This document shows, piece after piece, positions 44,351-51,920 of a stretch of DNA of 64,000 nucleotides. Location of the stretch: assembly GCF_900177705.1 (NCBI RefSeq), contig NZ_FXBA01000008.1:62001-126000 (forward strand), read 5' to 3'. Numbering within the stretch: position 1 is the stretch's first letter; each line of letters begins with the position of its first letter. The stretch comes from Fibrobacter sp. UWB15 (lineage in GTDB: Bacteria; Fibrobacterota; Fibrobacteria; Fibrobacterales; Fibrobacteraceae). The translations under genes were made by a program, and so were the position numbers. Under the pieces are notes generated by a model, which worked only from the letters and a program-made list of their open reading frames with translations, searched no databases and was not told where the DNA came from.

Positions 44351-45475
44351 ATGCGAAAGAAACCGTCAGAACTGGATTTTGAAGAATACATCCGTCAGGT
44401 CGAGCCCGCCAAGCGGGAAAAGTCCTACGCATGGTCTACGGCTATCGGCTTGCAGCAGGTTGATGGCCTGACTCCTTCAGATTATCTGCTCGAAGTCGCC
44501 AAGAAGAACATCGAAGGAAAGATTTCCCTGAACAAGGCGCAGAAGCTCATCGATTCCTATTACGAATCGAAGACGGAGCGTGCCGATGACAAAGACGATA
44601 CTGAAGAAGCTGACAAAGTTTCTGCCCGCATTGCGCAAATATTGAGTGAAAAGTCGTTCAATTTCTCACCCTCTTTTTTGATTGCTATTCACAAGCGGCT
44701 TTTCGAGGGGGTGTTCAAACATGCTGGAGAAATTCGCAAGTACGATATTTCCAAAAAAGAATGGGTACTGAACGGAGATTCCGTAATGTACGGGGCATCG
44801 TTTGAATTGCGGATGGCTCTGGATTATGATTTTGAGCGCGAACGTGAATTTAGCTATAGCAATATAAGTATGGATGAAATTGTCCGTCATCTAGCGTTTT
44901 TCGTGTCGCGTCTCTGGCAGATTCATGCCTTCGGTGAGGGCAATACGCGTACCACGGCGGTTTTTACCATCAAGTATCTGCGTTCCATGGGCTTTAAAGT
45001 CGGGAACGACATTTTCGCCAAAAATTCGTGGTATTTCAGGAATGCCCTTGTCCGTGCGAACTACAAGAATGTGCGAAAAGGAATCCAGCAGGAGCCGGAA
45101 TATCTTGAGAAATTCTTCCGTAATTTGCTGATGGGCGAACACAACGAACTGAAAAACCGCTACTTGCATGTTGACTACAAGAAAGTCAAAGGCAAAGCTG
45201 TGATCGAAAAATCGAAACCAAATGTGGCAAAAAAGCGTAGTAAAAACGTCCCTGTAAATGTCCCTATAAATGTCCTGATAAATGTCCCTATAAAAGATAG
45301 ACAGAAAAAAATTATTGCCGCCCTCTCCAAGGACGCTCATGCATCGGCACAAAAGCTCGCCGAAAAATTTGGCGTTACGGAAAAAACAATCCGAAGAGAT
45401 TTGCAACTGCTGAAACAGCAAAACATCATTACCCGCGTTGGCGCCAACAAAAACGGCTATTGGAAAGTAAATTAG
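44351..45475 (+). CDS. Fic-domain protein with variant active site and C-terminal winged helix
   Basis: 374 residues. An N-terminal helical region (LEVAKKNIEGKISLNKAQKLIDSYYES) resembles VbhA-type antitoxins, as if toxin and antitoxin were fused. The Fic motif reads IHAFGEGNTRTTAVF: the usual proline is alanine and GNGR is GNTR, a variant seen in a Fic subgroup. A linker with repeated NVPI units (45246-45293, 12-bp period) leads to a DeoR-like helix-turn-helix (SAQKLAEKFGVTEKTIRRDLQLL). AMP transfer is likely but not certain given the altered motif. Confidence 0.85.
   Translation: MRKKPSELDFEEYIRQVEPAKREKSYAWSTAIGLQQVDGLTPSDYLLEVAKKNIEGKISLNKAQKLIDSYYESKTERADDKDDTEEADKVSARIAQILSEKSFNFSPSFLIAIHKRLFEGVFKHAGEIRKYDISKKEWVLNGDSVMYGASFELRMALDYDFEREREFSYSNISMDEIVRHLAFFVSRLWQIHAFGEGNTRTTAVFTIKYLRSMGFKVGNDIFAKNSWYFRNALVRANYKNVRKGIQQEPEYLEKFFRNLLMGEHNELKNRYLHVDYKKVKGKAVIEKSKPNVAKKRSKNVPVNVPINVLINVPIKDRQKKIIAALSKDAHASAQKLAEKFGVTEKTIRRDLQLLKQQNIITRVGANKNGYWKVN
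45246..45293 (+). repeat. Four 12-bp repeats encoding an NVPI linker in the second Fic gene
   Basis: Units ACGTCCCTGTAA, ATGTCCCTATAA, ATGTCCTGATAA and ATGTCCCTATAA follow each other with no gap. The 12-bp length keeps the frame. The units resemble the ATGTCGG 12-mers at the start of the other Fic gene at 34550. Confidence 0.75.
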
Positions 45476-45529
45476 TTTTTTTCTGCTTTTTTGCGGACGA
45501 AAATTTCGTCCACAAACTTATCGGCAAAA

Positions 45530-45881
45530 AGTAGGTCTTTGCCGTATGCGTTTTCTGAAAAAGTCCTCTATATGCTCGCGACAAGCAAGTGTTGCTAGAC
45601 CGCGATCTCGCGATTCTTTATGGGGTTGAAACCAAGCGTATCAACGAACAGGTAAAGCGTAATATTGAACATTTTCCCGAAAAATTCTGTTTCTAGTTGA
45701 ATCCGTGAAGTCGCAAATTGCGACTTCACGGGGAACAGGGTTCTTTGCCGGGCAAAATGGAGGGGGACGTGAAATACATCACTTTGGAGCGTATCTAAAG
45801 GACTTGGGGAAGAAAATGTTCTTTTGCAGCAAGGAAGATTTTACCTTGGAAGAGGTGCTGAAAGAAACACAAAAAGACTAG
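45530..45881 (+). pseudogene. Scrambled remnants of ORF6N-domain genes
   Basis: Several pieces of ORF6N (KilA-N-like, phage-associated) proteins lie in different frames. First comes a middle segment LPYAFSEKVLYMLATS. Then follows an N-terminal segment VLLDRDLAILYGVETKRINE continuing to RFPE-like HFPEKFCF and a stop. Next is KSQIATSRG, and last a C-terminal segment HFGAYLKDLGKKMFFCSKED ending at 45881. The first two are out of gene order, so at least two copies or a rearrangement are involved. Nothing here can encode a full protein. It accounts for most of the 490-bp gap after the Fic gene. Confidence 0.7.
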
Positions 45882-45968
45882 ATTTTGTCTGTGGGGCAAG
45901 GCGGAAAACAACTTTACAGATGTACAAAACTACTACAAATGTGAAAAATTGTAGTAGCTGAATTAAGG

Positions 45969-46703
45969 CTATTCCGAAAAGGTAAAAGGAACCGTTATAG
46001 TTGTATTACCTGATTTTACCTTATTAAATTTCCATCGACTTACTGCGGTTTTTATCTCGTTATCAAATTCGCCATAGCCCGTCGTTGAGGACGCAATGGA
46101 AATGTTGATAATTTCACCCTCAGGGGCGATTGTAAATTTCAAAGCCACCTTACCTTGAAAACCAGGCTTTTTCTTTAAAAACTTGTTGTAGACATGGCGT
46201 AAACCAGGCGTTCGCTGACGCACAACCTTCATGATGTCTGCTGCGTAACGGGAACTTCCTGCACCTATCTCTATATCGCGTTCAGACGGAGTCCTAATGG
46301 AGCCCTTTGCTTTTGTTGCAATTCCTCCGCCACCGCCAAGCATTCCGGCCAGACCATCACCGATACCACCAGAACGATCTTCTGTGTATTCCGCGTCGCA
46401 TTGTTCAACAGACTCTGTCAAGTAGGAAATGTATTCTGGATGGTCTACGTTTTTCCTCAAATCATTTTCTAGTTTCCAATAATCGGCCTCACTATATTGT
46501 TGCTTTATTTTGCCGAAGACACAACGACATACTCTTTGGTTCGCGCCTTGCGTACATTCATTCATAAAGATTTCTTCCGTTTCATAGGAATACGAGAATC
46601 CCTTTGTCTTGCTCTTTTGTGCGACAACGGAAGCCGTTCCACCTGCATACGTGAAGGCGACGAATCCGAGTAATCCGAATGCGATTTTTTCCATAAAGCT
46701 CAT
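45969..46703 (-). CDS. TonB-family C-terminal domain protein
   Basis: About 244 residues from the ATG at 46703 (MSFMEKIAFGLLG), which has an AGGGGCC ribosome-binding site; the extension to 46754 is not supported. A membrane anchor or signal segment comes first, then a cysteine-containing region (four cysteines, residues about 45-100). A glycine-rich stretch GGIGDGLAGMLGGGGG follows, and last a TonB/AgmX-type C-terminal domain (GKVALKFTIAPEGEIINISI and FDNEIKTAVSRWKF). It could couple inner-membrane energy to an outer-membrane receptor or act in gliding or adhesion; no ExbB/ExbD or receptor gene is near. Confidence 0.7.
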   Translation of the reverse strand: MSFMEKIAFGLLGFVAFTYAGGTASVVAQKSKTKGFSYSYETEEIFMNECTQGANQRVCRCVFGKIKQQYSEADYWKLENDLRKNVDHPEYISYLTESVEQCDAEYTEDRSGGIGDGLAGMLGGGGGIATKAKGSIRTPSERDIEIGAGSSRYAADIMKVVRQRTPGLRHVYNKFLKKKPGFQGKVALKFTIAPEGEIINISIASSTTGYGEFDNEIKTAVSRWKFNKVKSGNTTITVPFTFSE

Positions 46704-46916
46704 GTCGGCCCCTATAATTAAAGAAAGACTTTCTGTCACGTTAAATATAAGCATAAAGGAGTGTCAAAAATTGCCAAAAGAGAAAATTCAAAAAAACTCT
46801 TGATAACCCACACATATTTTATACATTTGTGCAGTAGTGTTTTGCTTTTTCAGCATGTAAGCAGATGAGATCATATGAAAACAACAATGGTAAACGCACT
46901 AAATATGCAAGGTTTT

Positions 46917-46957
46917 GCAAGCAAATGCTTGCATATACAATCAAAAAGACGTATATT
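46917..46957 (+). promoter_or_regulatory. Promoter and operator of the antitoxin gene
   Basis: TTGCAT (46929-46934), 17 bp, TATATT (46952-46957). The palindrome GCAAGCA-AA-TGCTTGC (46917-46932) overlaps the -35. The predicted transcript starts at the ATG at 46965, so it would be leaderless. This fits antitoxin autoregulation. Confidence 0.5.
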
Positions 46958-46964
46958 TGGTACT

Positions 46965-47129
46965 ATGAGTACCGTAGCAAAAAATTTCCGCATCGATTCC
47001 GAATTGAAGTACCCGGAACATTCCGGCGAACTGCTCGATGCCATCGAAGAGGCGAAACGGCTCGAAGCCGACCCGAAGACCAAGCGTTATACGGATATGG
47101 ACGAGATGTGGGCGGACTTGGACAAATAA
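46965..47129 (+). CDS. RelB/DinJ-like small antitoxin, orphaned
   Basis: 54 residues from the ATG at 46965 (MSTVAKNFRIDSEL). The upstream in-frame ATG at 46875 would read through the promoter palindrome. The acidic C-terminal half (AKRLEADPKTKRYTDMDEMWADLDK) is typical of the toxin-wrapping part of antitoxins paired with RelE/ParE toxins. Its TAATG junction leads directly into a toxin start that stops after 11 codons, so the pair is broken. Confidence 0.6.
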   Translation: MSTVAKNFRIDSELKYPEHSGELLDAIEEAKRLEADPKTKRYTDMDEMWADLDK

Positions 47130-47164
47130 TGTACGAAGTTATTTGGAATAGCCTTGCGCTATAA
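47129..47164 (+). pseudogene. Truncated RelE/ParE-type toxin start
   Basis: An open frame MYEVIWNSLAL followed by TAA begins in the antitoxin stop codon (TAATG). The opening matches the first strand of RelE-fold toxins (MYxVIWxxxAxK), but the remaining 75 or so codons are missing. Confidence 0.5.
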
Positions 47165-47282
47165 AAAGCTATAAAAAAATTGTATATCCCGAAATATTGC
47201 GCCGCTTAGGAGCAATTTGTATTTTTGCTTGTCACACTTTTAACTCTGTAAGTCACCACTAAACGTTTTTCTACACGACAAA

Positions 47283-48290
47283 ATGTCCGAAGTCAAAAAA
47301 TTCCTTGCAAAAGATTTCTACAAAATCGATTCCCAAAATTCAACACTACTCGATGTCCGCGAACCGAGCGAGTCCACGGTACGCCCTGTAAATGGTGCGC
47401 TGCAGGTTCCGTTCTTTGAATTGTCCAAGAAGATAGATAGCATCCCGAAAGACAAGCCTGTTTACGTGTTCTGTTCTACGGGAGATCGTTCCGAAGAGGT
47501 TGCCGAAATTCTCGCCGACCGCGATTATGACGTGTACAATGTAGAAGGCGGGCTTGACGCCGTCCCGAAAATTCACTTCGTTGACGCCAAGGGCCTCAAA
47601 TGCCCGGGCCCCATCGTGAAGGTGGACGAAGCGGTCAAAAGCGTGTCCGTCGGCGAAGAAGTCCAGGTGGAAGCGACCGAGAAAGCGTTCTTTTCGGATG
47701 TGAATGTTTGGTGCCAGCGTACCGGCAATGAATTGAAATCGCTCCTCGAAAAAGACGGTGTCATTTATGCGACTATCGTAAAGCGCGACGCGCCCCAATC
47801 TTTCGAAAAAAGGGATTTTGAGCACGGCAAGACGTTTGTCGTTTTCAGCGGCGATTTGGACAAGGCGATAGCCTCTTTCATTATGGCGAACGGAGCTGCC
47901 GCCATGGGCCGCCCGGTTACCATGTTCTTCACCTTCTGGGGAATAAGCATTTTGCGCAGGCCCGAAAAGGTGCGCGTCAAGAAATCGCTCATCGGAAAAA
48001 TGTTCGGCTTCATGATGCCCCGCGGTTCCAAGAAACTAGGACTTTCGCGCATGAACTTTGGCGGAATCGGCGCCAAAATGATTCGTGCGGTTATGAAGAA
48101 AAACGGAGTTTCTTCGCTAGAAGAACTGATTGAAAGCGCAAGGCAGAAGGGCGTGAAGTTTGTCGCCTGCCAGATGTCGATGGAACTCATGGGAATCACA
48201 GCCGAAGAGTTGATTGACGGCGTGGAACTCGGCGGCGTCGCGACGATGCTCGGCTCCACAGAAAAATCCGACTTGACCTATTTTATTTAA
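47283..48290 (+). CDS. Rhodanese-TusA-DsrE fusion protein for sulfur trafficking
   Basis: 335 residues with three sulfur-handling modules. The rhodanese (about 8-95) has catalytic C64 in VFCSTGDRSEE. The TusA-like domain (about 97-168) has its sulfur-carrying C107 in GLKCPGPIV. The DsrE/DsrF-like domain (about 180-335) contains FFTFWGISILRRP and a cysteine in KFVACQMSMELMG. Each module can pass a persulfide to the next, so the fusion is a ready-made relay. A 9-bp gap to bioB suggests co-transcription; BioB is the enzyme that consumes sulfur next door. Confidence 0.9.
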   Translation: MSEVKKFLAKDFYKIDSQNSTLLDVREPSESTVRPVNGALQVPFFELSKKIDSIPKDKPVYVFCSTGDRSEEVAEILADRDYDVYNVEGGLDAVPKIHFVDAKGLKCPGPIVKVDEAVKSVSVGEEVQVEATEKAFFSDVNVWCQRTGNELKSLLEKDGVIYATIVKRDAPQSFEKRDFEHGKTFVVFSGDLDKAIASFIMANGAAAMGRPVTMFFTFWGISILRRPEKVRVKKSLIGKMFGFMMPRGSKKLGLSRMNFGGIGAKMIRAVMKKNGVSSLEELIESARQKGVKFVACQMSMELMGITAEELIDGVELGGVATMLGSTEKSDLTYFI

Positions 48291-48299
48291 GGTCCCGTT

Positions 48300-49247
48300 A
48301 TGATAAACAGACAAACCGCTCTTGAAATTCTGAACGCGAACGCAGATTCGTTACCGAACTTGATTGAACAGGCATATCAGCTGCGTACCAAGTACAAAGG
48401 CAACCGCGTAAGCATCCAGTTGCTCACCAATGTTCGCAGCGGGAATTGCACACAGAACTGCGCCTATTGCGCCCAGTCGCGCGATTCCGAAGCACCGATC
48501 GAAAAGTACCGCTATGTAGAAGACAAGAAACTTTACGGTGACAATGACCTCGTTGACGAAATGCATTTGGCGAGGCACTGTATCGGACTTAGCGGCATCC
48601 GCTTTGCCGACGACGATATCGAAAAACTTGCCGAGCGCATCCGCAAGATGAAAAAGAACGACACGCAAATCTGTTGTTCCATCGGGTTCCTGACCGAAAA
48701 GCAGGCATTGATTCTTAAAGAAGCCGGCCTCAACCGCATCAATCACAACCTGAACAGCAGCCGTCGTTTTTATCCGAGCATCTGCACCACGCACACTTAT
48801 CAGGAACGAATCGACAACCTGAAAATGCTGAAGGGCCTCGGCTTTGAAATTTGCTCCGGCGGCATCATCGGTATGGGCGAAACGCCCGAAGACGTAGTGG
48901 ACATGCTATTCGAATTGCTAGAGATTAATCCGGACTCGGTGCCCATCAACTTCTTGCTGCCGGTAGAAGGCACGCGCCTTGCGACGCGAGATATTTCGGC
49001 ACTCACGCCCGAATACTGTATCAAGGTGCTTTGTCTTGCGCGCCTGATGCTCCCGAAATCGGACATCCGCTGCGCTGCCGGCCGCGAAGTGTATTTCAAG
49101 GGGCACGAAAAGACGCTTTTCAAGGTAGCCGATTCCATATTCGCGTCGGGCTACCTCACCGAAGGCGGCCAGAGTCTCGAAGAGACCTTCCGTACCATCG
49201 AGGCGGCTGGCTTCACCTGGCAAGTGGAAAGTGAATCATCCCACTAG
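48300..49247 (+). CDS. bioB: Biotin synthase
   Basis: A radical SAM enzyme that inserts sulfur into dethiobiotin. 315 residues. It has the cluster motif CTQNCAYC in VRSGNCTQNCAYCAQS, the [2Fe-2S] region cysteines in CCSIGFL, the NHNLNSSRRFY segment, CSGGIIGMGE, and the RCAAGRE arginine. It is probably co-transcribed with the sulfur-relay fusion. No other biotin genes are in the window. The stop codon lies in an inverted repeat (ccactag/ctagtgg) shared with the edge of a pdxT-like remnant. Confidence 0.95.
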   Translation: MINRQTALEILNANADSLPNLIEQAYQLRTKYKGNRVSIQLLTNVRSGNCTQNCAYCAQSRDSEAPIEKYRYVEDKKLYGDNDLVDEMHLARHCIGLSGIRFADDDIEKLAERIRKMKKNDTQICCSIGFLTEKQALILKEAGLNRINHNLNSSRRFYPSICTTHTYQERIDNLKMLKGLGFEICSGGIIGMGETPEDVVDMLFELLEINPDSVPINFLLPVEGTRLATRDISALTPEYCIKVLCLARLMLPKSDIRCAAGREVYFKGHEKTLFKVADSIFASGYLTEGGQSLEETFRTIEAAGFTWQVESESSH

Positions 49248-49259
49248 CTTCAAAAAAAA

Positions 49260-49330
49260 CTAGTGGATGCTCGTGTCGCTATTGAGTTCCGGGTGAAACG
49301 AAAGCGCAATCTTGAACCTGTTTCGGTGCT
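49260..49330 (-). pseudogene. 3' fragment of a pdxT-like gene
   Basis: On the minus strand the frame ending at 49260 reads KIALSFHPELNSDTSIH then a stop. This is nearly the same as the C-terminal IALSFHPELNSDTSIH of PdxT at 14.36 kb, including matching codons. The remaining gene is absent. It is a small duplicated or recombined piece of about 70 bp. Confidence 0.8.
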
Positions 49331-49369
49331 TCTTTTTTTGAGTGCAAACAAATTTAGGAGTACAAATTA

Positions 49370-50398
49370 TTACTTATGCCAGTCGACTTCGCGATAGATT
49401 TTTTCAGTGAATTCGTCGGCATTCAGCTGCAGGTATCCGACTTTATGCAGTAGGTCTGCAAAGTAGTGCAAGTCGGCTTTCAGGTTGCGGCCACTCTTGA
49501 TTTTCTGCTCAGGAGACTGGTATTCGTAAGACTTGATGAGTGCGGTTGCGAATTCCTTGTCTTCGATGGCGGAGTGCTTGCCAGCCTGCATGAGTTCCAC
49601 GGTTTCTTCCGGGTGTTCGCTGATCCAGGTGTGAGCCTGTTCAAGAGCGCGAAGGAGAGCCTTGATCTTTTCCGGTTCCTGTTCCAGAAGGATGCCCGAA
49701 ACATAGTAGAAGCAGCAATAGCGGCCTGCAAAAACAGGGTCAGTCGCCAAATCCATCAGTACGTCGGCGCGGCCGTCAACAGCAGCAAGGCTTCCCAGCG
49801 GGTCCCAAAGTGAAACCGCTTCGACCTGTCCGCGTTCCAAGGCTTCGAGCGCCAAGTTGCCATCGGCGTAGGGCAAGAATTGAACATCGTTTATAGCAGA
49901 AACGCCGTTTGCTTCAAGCCAAAGAGTCGCAGCTTGGTGCGGGGTTGCCCCAATGGCGTTCACGGCAATCTTTTTGCCCTTCAAATCCTGAGCGCTACGA
50001 ATCGGCGAACCCTTCTTGACGAGTAGGTGAATGCAACCGACATGGAAACCTTCGACCACCTTGATGTTCACGCCATTTTCGACGGACTGGAAAAAGGCGA
50101 AGTCGGAGTTCGTAATCGGATAGGTTCCGTTGTTGAGCCCGATTTTGCGGGTTTCCGCATTCGCCGACACGAATTTCACATCGACGCCTTCTTTAGCAAA
50201 GAATCCTTTTTCTTTAGCGACAAAGAACGGCGCGATGCAAAGGGTTCCATCGGAAACGGGAATTTCGACAGAACCGTATTTAAAAGCGGGTTCATTGGTA
50301 GCGGCGGTTTTTTCAGTTTTTTCTTCTTCGCAGGCGATGAGTGCAAACCCCAAAGTAAAAGCGGCTGCGAACGATAAAAATGCTTGGACTAACTTCAT
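49370..50398 (-). CDS. Substrate-binding lipoprotein, sulfonate/NMT1 type, without its own ABC partners
   Basis: 342 residues. The signal FAAAFTLGFALIAC puts the lipid-bearing cysteine after LIA. The SsuA/NMT1 fold shows APFFVAKEKGFFAKEGVDVKFV, LKGKKIAVNAIGATPHQAA and LPYADGNLALEALERGQVEAVSLWDP. It is closely related in sequence to the binding protein at 59222 (shared ATPHQAA, LPYADGNLALEALE, RYCCF). It follows metY in the same direction and probably shares the transporter encoded near 58 kb. Confidence 0.85.
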   Translation of the reverse strand: MKLVQAFLSFAAAFTLGFALIACEEEKTEKTAATNEPAFKYGSVEIPVSDGTLCIAPFFVAKEKGFFAKEGVDVKFVSANAETRKIGLNNGTYPITNSDFAFFQSVENGVNIKVVEGFHVGCIHLLVKKGSPIRSAQDLKGKKIAVNAIGATPHQAATLWLEANGVSAINDVQFLPYADGNLALEALERGQVEAVSLWDPLGSLAAVDGRADVLMDLATDPVFAGRYCCFYYVSGILLEQEPEKIKALLRALEQAHTWISEHPEETVELMQAGKHSAIEDKEFATALIKSYEYQSPEQKIKSGRNLKADLHYFADLLHKVGYLQLNADEFTEKIYREVDWHK

Positions 50399-50424
50399 TT
50401 ATAATCTCCTGTATTGATAGTGTT

Positions 50425-51768
50425 TTAATGTTTTGATGTACTTGCCTTAATTGCCTGTTCAAAATCGGCGATAATGTCGCGCGGATCTTCGATACCGACG
50501 GACACGCGAATCATGTCGTCAGGGATTCCTGCGGCAAGCCTATCCTTCGGTGAAAGCTGAGAATGTGTACTTGTTGCCGGGTGCAGCACGCTTGTGCGAG
50601 CATCGCCCACATGCACCACCAAGGCAGCAACTTTCAAGGCCTTCACGAACGAGCGAATGACAGCCTTGCCCCCCTTGAGGCCAAAGGTCAGCACGCCGCT
50701 TCCGCCCTGGTAATCGAAATACTTGCGAATGCGCTTGCTGTTCGGGCTAGATTTGAGCGCCGGATAGTTGACCCAGTTTACTGCCGGGTGCTTGGAAAGG
50801 TATTCCGCCAAGGCCAAGGCGTTAGAACTGTGCTGCGGCATGCGCAAATGGAGCGTTTCAAGGCCCAGGTTCAAAAGGAATGCGTTGAACGGACTTTGGG
50901 CGGCACCGAAATCGCGCAAAAACTGGGCGCGGGCTTTGACAATGTAGGCAGCGCGGCCAAATTTTTCAGTGTAAGAAGTATTCGCGTACTGCGCATCGGG
51001 ATTGACAAGATCCGGGAACTTTCCGTTATTCCAGTTGTAATTGCCGCCGTCAATCACGACACCGCCCAAGGCGATGGCATGACCGTCAATGTACTTGGTC
51101 GCAGAGTGAATGACGACATTCGCCCCATGCTTCAAGGGCTTCACCAAGAACGGCGTTGCAAGCGTGTTATCCACAAGGAACGGCACGTCGAATTCCTTGG
51201 CGAGTTTGGAAAACTTTTCAAAATCCAGAACGCCAAGCGCCGGGTTTCCAATCGTTTCTCCGAAAACCAACTTGGTGTTGGGCCGGAACGCCTTGCGAAG
51301 TTCTGTAATAGGGGCTTCCGGGTCAATAAAAGTCGTTTCGACACCGAGCTTAGAAAGTCGAACATCAAGCAGCGTGTAGGTTCCGCCATACACCGCCTTA
51401 GAAGCCACAATGTGATCGCCCGCCTTCACCAAATTCGAAATTGCGAGCAATACGGCCGACTGTCCCGAAGCTGTTGCGACAGCGCCCACACCGCCTTCCA
51501 ACTCGGTAATTTTTGCTTCAAAAGCCGCTACCGTCGGGTTGCCCGTACGCGTATACTTATTGCCCGACTGCTTGAGGGCGAAAAGACGTTCTACTTCGTC
51601 AACATCTTCGTACTTGTAAGTGGTCGACTGGAAAATCGGCAAAACGCGGGGCTCGCCCACTTTCGGCTTCCAGCCCGCCTGCAGGCACTTGGTGCCGAAA
51701 TTCCAATTCGCCGGATTTGTAACATCTGTTGAAATTTTACTTGACTTTTTCGATGTTTTAATTGACAT
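50425..51768 (-). CDS. metY: O-acetylhomoserine sulfhydrylase (first copy)
   Basis: A PLP enzyme that makes homocysteine from O-acetylhomoserine and sulfide, or methionine directly when methanethiol is the thiol. About 447 residues from the ATG at 51768, which follows AAGGAG; the ATG at 51795 lies upstream of that site. Motifs: GNKYTRTGNPTVAAFE, ASGQSAVLLAI, VDNTLATPFL and the PLP lysine in VIHSATKYIDGHA. The length and the NYNWNNGKFPDL insert are those of MetY rather than cystathionine gamma-synthase. Its promoter has a TTAGAA -35 and TATTTT -10 of the window's sulfur type. Confidence 0.9.
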   Translation of the reverse strand: MSIKTSKKSSKISTDVTNPANWNFGTKCLQAGWKPKVGEPRVLPIFQSTTYKYEDVDEVERLFALKQSGNKYTRTGNPTVAAFEAKITELEGGVGAVATASGQSAVLLAISNLVKAGDHIVASKAVYGGTYTLLDVRLSKLGVETTFIDPEAPITELRKAFRPNTKLVFGETIGNPALGVLDFEKFSKLAKEFDVPFLVDNTLATPFLVKPLKHGANVVIHSATKYIDGHAIALGGVVIDGGNYNWNNGKFPDLVNPDAQYANTSYTEKFGRAAYIVKARAQFLRDFGAAQSPFNAFLLNLGLETLHLRMPQHSSNALALAEYLSKHPAVNWVNYPALKSSPNSKRIRKYFDYQGGSGVLTFGLKGGKAVIRSFVKALKVAALVVHVGDARTSVLHPATSTHSQLSPKDRLAAGIPDDMIRVSVGIEDPRDIIADFEQAIKASTSKH

Positions 51769-51800
51769 GTGAATCACTCTCCTTATAAATTTCAATGCGA

Positions 51801-51833
51801 AAAATAGAAAGGGACTTACAGTTTTTCTAATAC
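51801..51833 (-). promoter_or_regulatory. Promoter of the first metY gene
   Basis: On the minus strand GTATTAGAA (51833-51825), an 18-bp spacer, then TATTTT (51806-51801). It is a variant of the GTATTGGAC layout seen at other sulfur operons, preceded by the same AAACAAA stretch as the 57262 promoter. Confidence 0.5.
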
Positions 51834-51875
51834 TTTGTTTTTATGCGGAATTATCAAAAATTTTTATAACGAAAA

Positions 51876-51898
51876 TGCCCCCGACCGAGTCGAGGGCA
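51876..51898 (-). terminator. Terminator after the MacB-like ABC operon
   Basis: A nine-pair stem with one mismatch (tgccc...gac / gtc...gggca), followed on the minus strand by attttcg. It lies 23 bp past the ATPase stop and could also shield the metY promoter. Confidence 0.55.
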
Positions 51899-51920
51899 AC
51901 ATCACTTAATATTGATTTAT

